From Paraphysomonas bandaiensis (Eukaryota > Chrysophyceae), in NCBI GenBank assembly GCA_965644295.1, contig CBFFRP010000331.1, positions 1 to 58,848 on the forward strand: DNA of 58,848 bases, read 5' to 3'. Positions 56,706 through 58,848 of this stretch are shown here, one piece after another; within the stretch, counting starts at the first letter, position 1; every line of letters begins with the position of its first letter. The translations under genes were made by a program, and so were the position numbers. The notes below the pieces were generated by a model. The model was not told the origin of the DNA. It was given only the letters and a program-made list of their open reading frames with translations, and searched no databases.

Positions 56706-56924
56706 CACACAGAATGGACTGCTATAATAACTCAATCAATGTTTCTTCATAATCAAACCGATACAATACAATATAAAATATATTGTAATACAGTCCATTT
56801 TACTTAGCCCTGGAGAATACTACATGTAAAATGTCTTAGTATAGCTGTACAAATTAGCATATATATACACACTGAGTTTTAATAAAATCGAATTCGCACA
56901 TAAAAATAGCCCGAGTTTGAAAAT

Positions 56925-57850
56925 TTGGACAAGAGCCGATACTCCTTATCCCTAGAGGATAAATTGTAGCTTATCCTCACGATGTTGAAAACCTAATATC
57001 TCGATTGCATAGCTACCTGTAGCTTGCTTGTTGTAAGAATAAAGAGGTATTCCCTAATTAGCTGTCTAAGAAAGAGCACATTGTTTCAAATTAATGATAT
57101 ATTATATGTATACGGTATACGGTATACGGTGTGCTTTTCGGGAATAACAATATAGTTATATTTAACCACGGGCAATAAGGAGGCTATATCGTCCTGCGCT
57201 CAAAATTTAGACAAGGGACGATACTTCTTATCCCTAGGTTAAATTGTAGCTTATCCTCATGATGTTGAAAAGTTAATATTACATGTATAGTAGCATGCTT
57301 GCTGTATTAAGAAATAGATGTTCCTTGATTAACATTAATAACACAAATGAGAACTCATATAGTTTCAAATCAATGATATGTATACTGTAAGTGTGATGAT
57401 AAATGTAAACAGTTGAAGGTGAGAGAGAGGCTTCTTATTGCCTTAATTAGTATCATCATCACATTTATATACAGCAGGCTTTACCTCTGCAAGTGCACCT
57501 GATCGAAAGATGTGTGTATGATATGAGACACACAATATCCTGAGAAGCACGATATGGCTGCAACCCTGAAACAACTGGGTGCCACTGCTCCTTACTACCT
57601 ATATAGCATCATATATGGTACTTAAACTCTCCTGTAATATTCTTGAAGTTGTTTCGAATTCCCGGATATGAAGACAGATCACTTGCACTGACCTCATTAT
57701 GATCTTCTACAGCAGTCGAAGAATGGAATATAACTTGGAGTTAGATGATCTGCTCTTGATATTAGGCTTATGATTGTGTTTTTTCTATAATTGTGTACTA
57801 TAATGAAATCACGTACATATGACTGTCATTATCATAATGAAGATAGATAT
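56925..57850 (+). repeat. Tandem and long copies of the CTTATCCCTA repeat family
   Basis: First copy at about 56930-57080, second at 57195-57360, about 265 bp apart, both with TCCTTATCCCTA or TCTTATCCCTA, GTAGCTTATCCTCA and GATGTTGAAAA. The second continues to 57850 colinear with 39390-40260. Confidence 0.6.
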
Positions 57851-57995
57851 ATTGAAAGTCTTATTATTATCAATATGCGTTAAAAACCTGCACCAACTTA
57901 GTAGCTAGATGAATGCTAGACAAACTAGTTAGACCTCTACCTGTAACTAATCAGTACACACTTTTTTTATCCTACTATTTAATGCTACACACACA
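57850..57995 (-). repeat. LINE/SINE tail fragment
   Basis: TTGAAAGTCTTATTATTATCAATATGCGTT, CCTGCACCAACTTAGTAGCT and TATCCTACTATTTAATGCTA, as at 9.4 kb, without the hairpin block. Confidence 0.65.
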
Positions 57996-58021
57996 GAGAG
58001 GCCGAGGGACGAGGGATCGCT

Positions 58022-58090
58022 CTAAGCCGCTTAGGCATTCTTCCTGAGCCAGAAAGGCTCTCGTATCGTAATAAAACTTCGTTTTATTAC
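58022..58090. other. Cluster of three perfect hairpins
   Basis: CTAAG-CCG-CTTAG (58022-58034), GAGCC-AGAAA-GGCTC (58046-58060) and GTAATAAAAC-TTC-GTTTTATTAC (58068-58090; 10-bp stem). They fill most of 69 nt right after the LINE tail. Could be a structured RNA or element terminus; no family recognised. Confidence 0.7.
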
Positions 58091-58848
58091 TCTTTCCTTT
58101 TCACTCAATCTTTCTTCCTTTTCACTCTATCTTTAAATATAATTATTATGGCCTATATAATTATATTAATAATACTATACTTTAAATAAAAATTAATTAC
58201 TTTATATAATATTAAATAATTATCTTATAATAATATTAATAATACTATACTTTAAATAAATATTAATAATACTATACTTTAAATAAAAATTAATTACTTT
58301 ATATAATATTAAATAATTATCTTATAATAAAATTAAAATATGATTTTGGCTTTCTGGCATTTTGGCTTTCTGGCATTTTGGCTTTTATGAAAATTAGAAA
58401 AAGTTATAAAATAAAATTTATTATATAGTTTATGTTATAAAAAGCCAGTGCCATAATGCCAGTTGTGGTGATGATGATGATGGTGGTGTTGTAACAGTGA
58501 TGATGATCGTGATGATGATGGTGTAGTGATGATGTAAAATTTATTATATAGTTTATGTTATAAAAATCCAGTGCCATAATGCCAGTTTCTATTCAAAATA
58601 ATTTATCAAAAATATTTATTCTATTCAAAATATTTTTTCAAAATAATTTATCAAAAATATTTATTCTATTCAAAATATTTTTTCAAAATAATTTATCAAA
58701 AATATTTATTCTATTCAAAATATTTTTTCAAAATAATTTATTCTATTCAAAATAATTTTTACGTTATTACCAATTAAAAAATTATTAAAAAGCAAAATGG
58801 TTTAAAGAGATAATACACAGATTATAAAACGCTTTAGGCGTTTTAAAT
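58091..58848. repeat. Very AT-rich terminal region with several tandem repeats
   Basis: TAATAATACTATACTTTAAA recurs at about 58168, 58238 and 58264. TTTTGGCTTTCTGGCA is repeated at 58343-58385, and GTGCCATAATGCCAG occurs at 58449 and 58571. A GATGATGAT tract is at 58465-58530. A 45-bp unit beginning CTATTCAAAATATTTTTT is at 58621, 58666 and 58711. The window ends in hairpin TAAAACGC-TTTAG-GCGTTTTA (58825-58845). No coding frame. Confidence 0.8.

Overview
This is nuclear DNA from a single-celled eukaryote. Genes carry many short GT-AG introns (mostly 45-65 nt), and there are mitochondrial proteins with targeting peptides, a phospholipase C, PH and exocyst domains, and LINE, Ty3/gypsy-like and hAT transposons. 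The lineage is not certain. The EF-hand channel with non-canonical pores, the secreted repeat proteins and the GT61-type transferase lean towards a stramenopile; this is inference only. Exon models were built by hand. Each multi-exon model is open across all junctions with a total length divisible by three.

Layout. 1-1.1 kb: two intronless AT-rich genes unlike the rest. 1.6-4.8 kb: a 5'-truncated LINE whose reverse transcriptase/RNase H frame is still open. 6.4-9.1 kb: divergent pair ATPAF1 (-) and a two-pore channel (+). 9.4-17.1 kb: a transposon graveyard (LINE 3' ends, a scrambled LINE, a hAT element). 18.5-20.7 kb: a ten-exon GT61-like glycosyltransferase. 21.1-22.1 kb: a second hAT element. 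22.4-25.2 kb: divergent pair transaldolase (-) and a secreted protein with two almost identical Cys-rich domains (+). 25.4-27.9 kb: short elements and a decayed Ty3/gypsy pol. 28.1-37.9 kb: divergent pair of a 2455-aa phospholipase C (-) and a secreted four-domain repeat protein (+). 38.3-40.3 kb: repeats. 40.6-49.5 kb: divergent pair of a CUE-like protein (-) and a 29-exon PH-Sec6-PH protein ending in a CaaX box (+). 49.5-52.4 kb: short elements. 52.7-56.2 kb: divergent pair of 3-hydroxyisobutyrate dehydrogenase (-) and a secreted glutamine-amidotransferase-like protein (+). 56.3-58.8 kb: repeats, a hairpin cluster and very AT-rich tandem repeats.

How the genes relate. There is no operon or obvious shared pathway. 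Host genes come as five head-to-head pairs with 338-855 bp between start codons. Two adjacent large genes concern phosphoinositides or membranes (PLC; PH-Sec6-PH). Three genes serve metabolism or mitochondria (ATPAF1, transaldolase, HIBADH). Three encode secreted or surface proteins built from repeated or unusual domains.

The most notable items are the PH-Sec6-PH-CaaX fusion, the PLC with a roughly 1670-residue QSP-repeat extension, a LINE and a short element sharing the same 3' hairpin and tail (a likely LINE/SINE partnership), a channel with degenerate selectivity filters, and a 10-nt microexon in ATPAF1.
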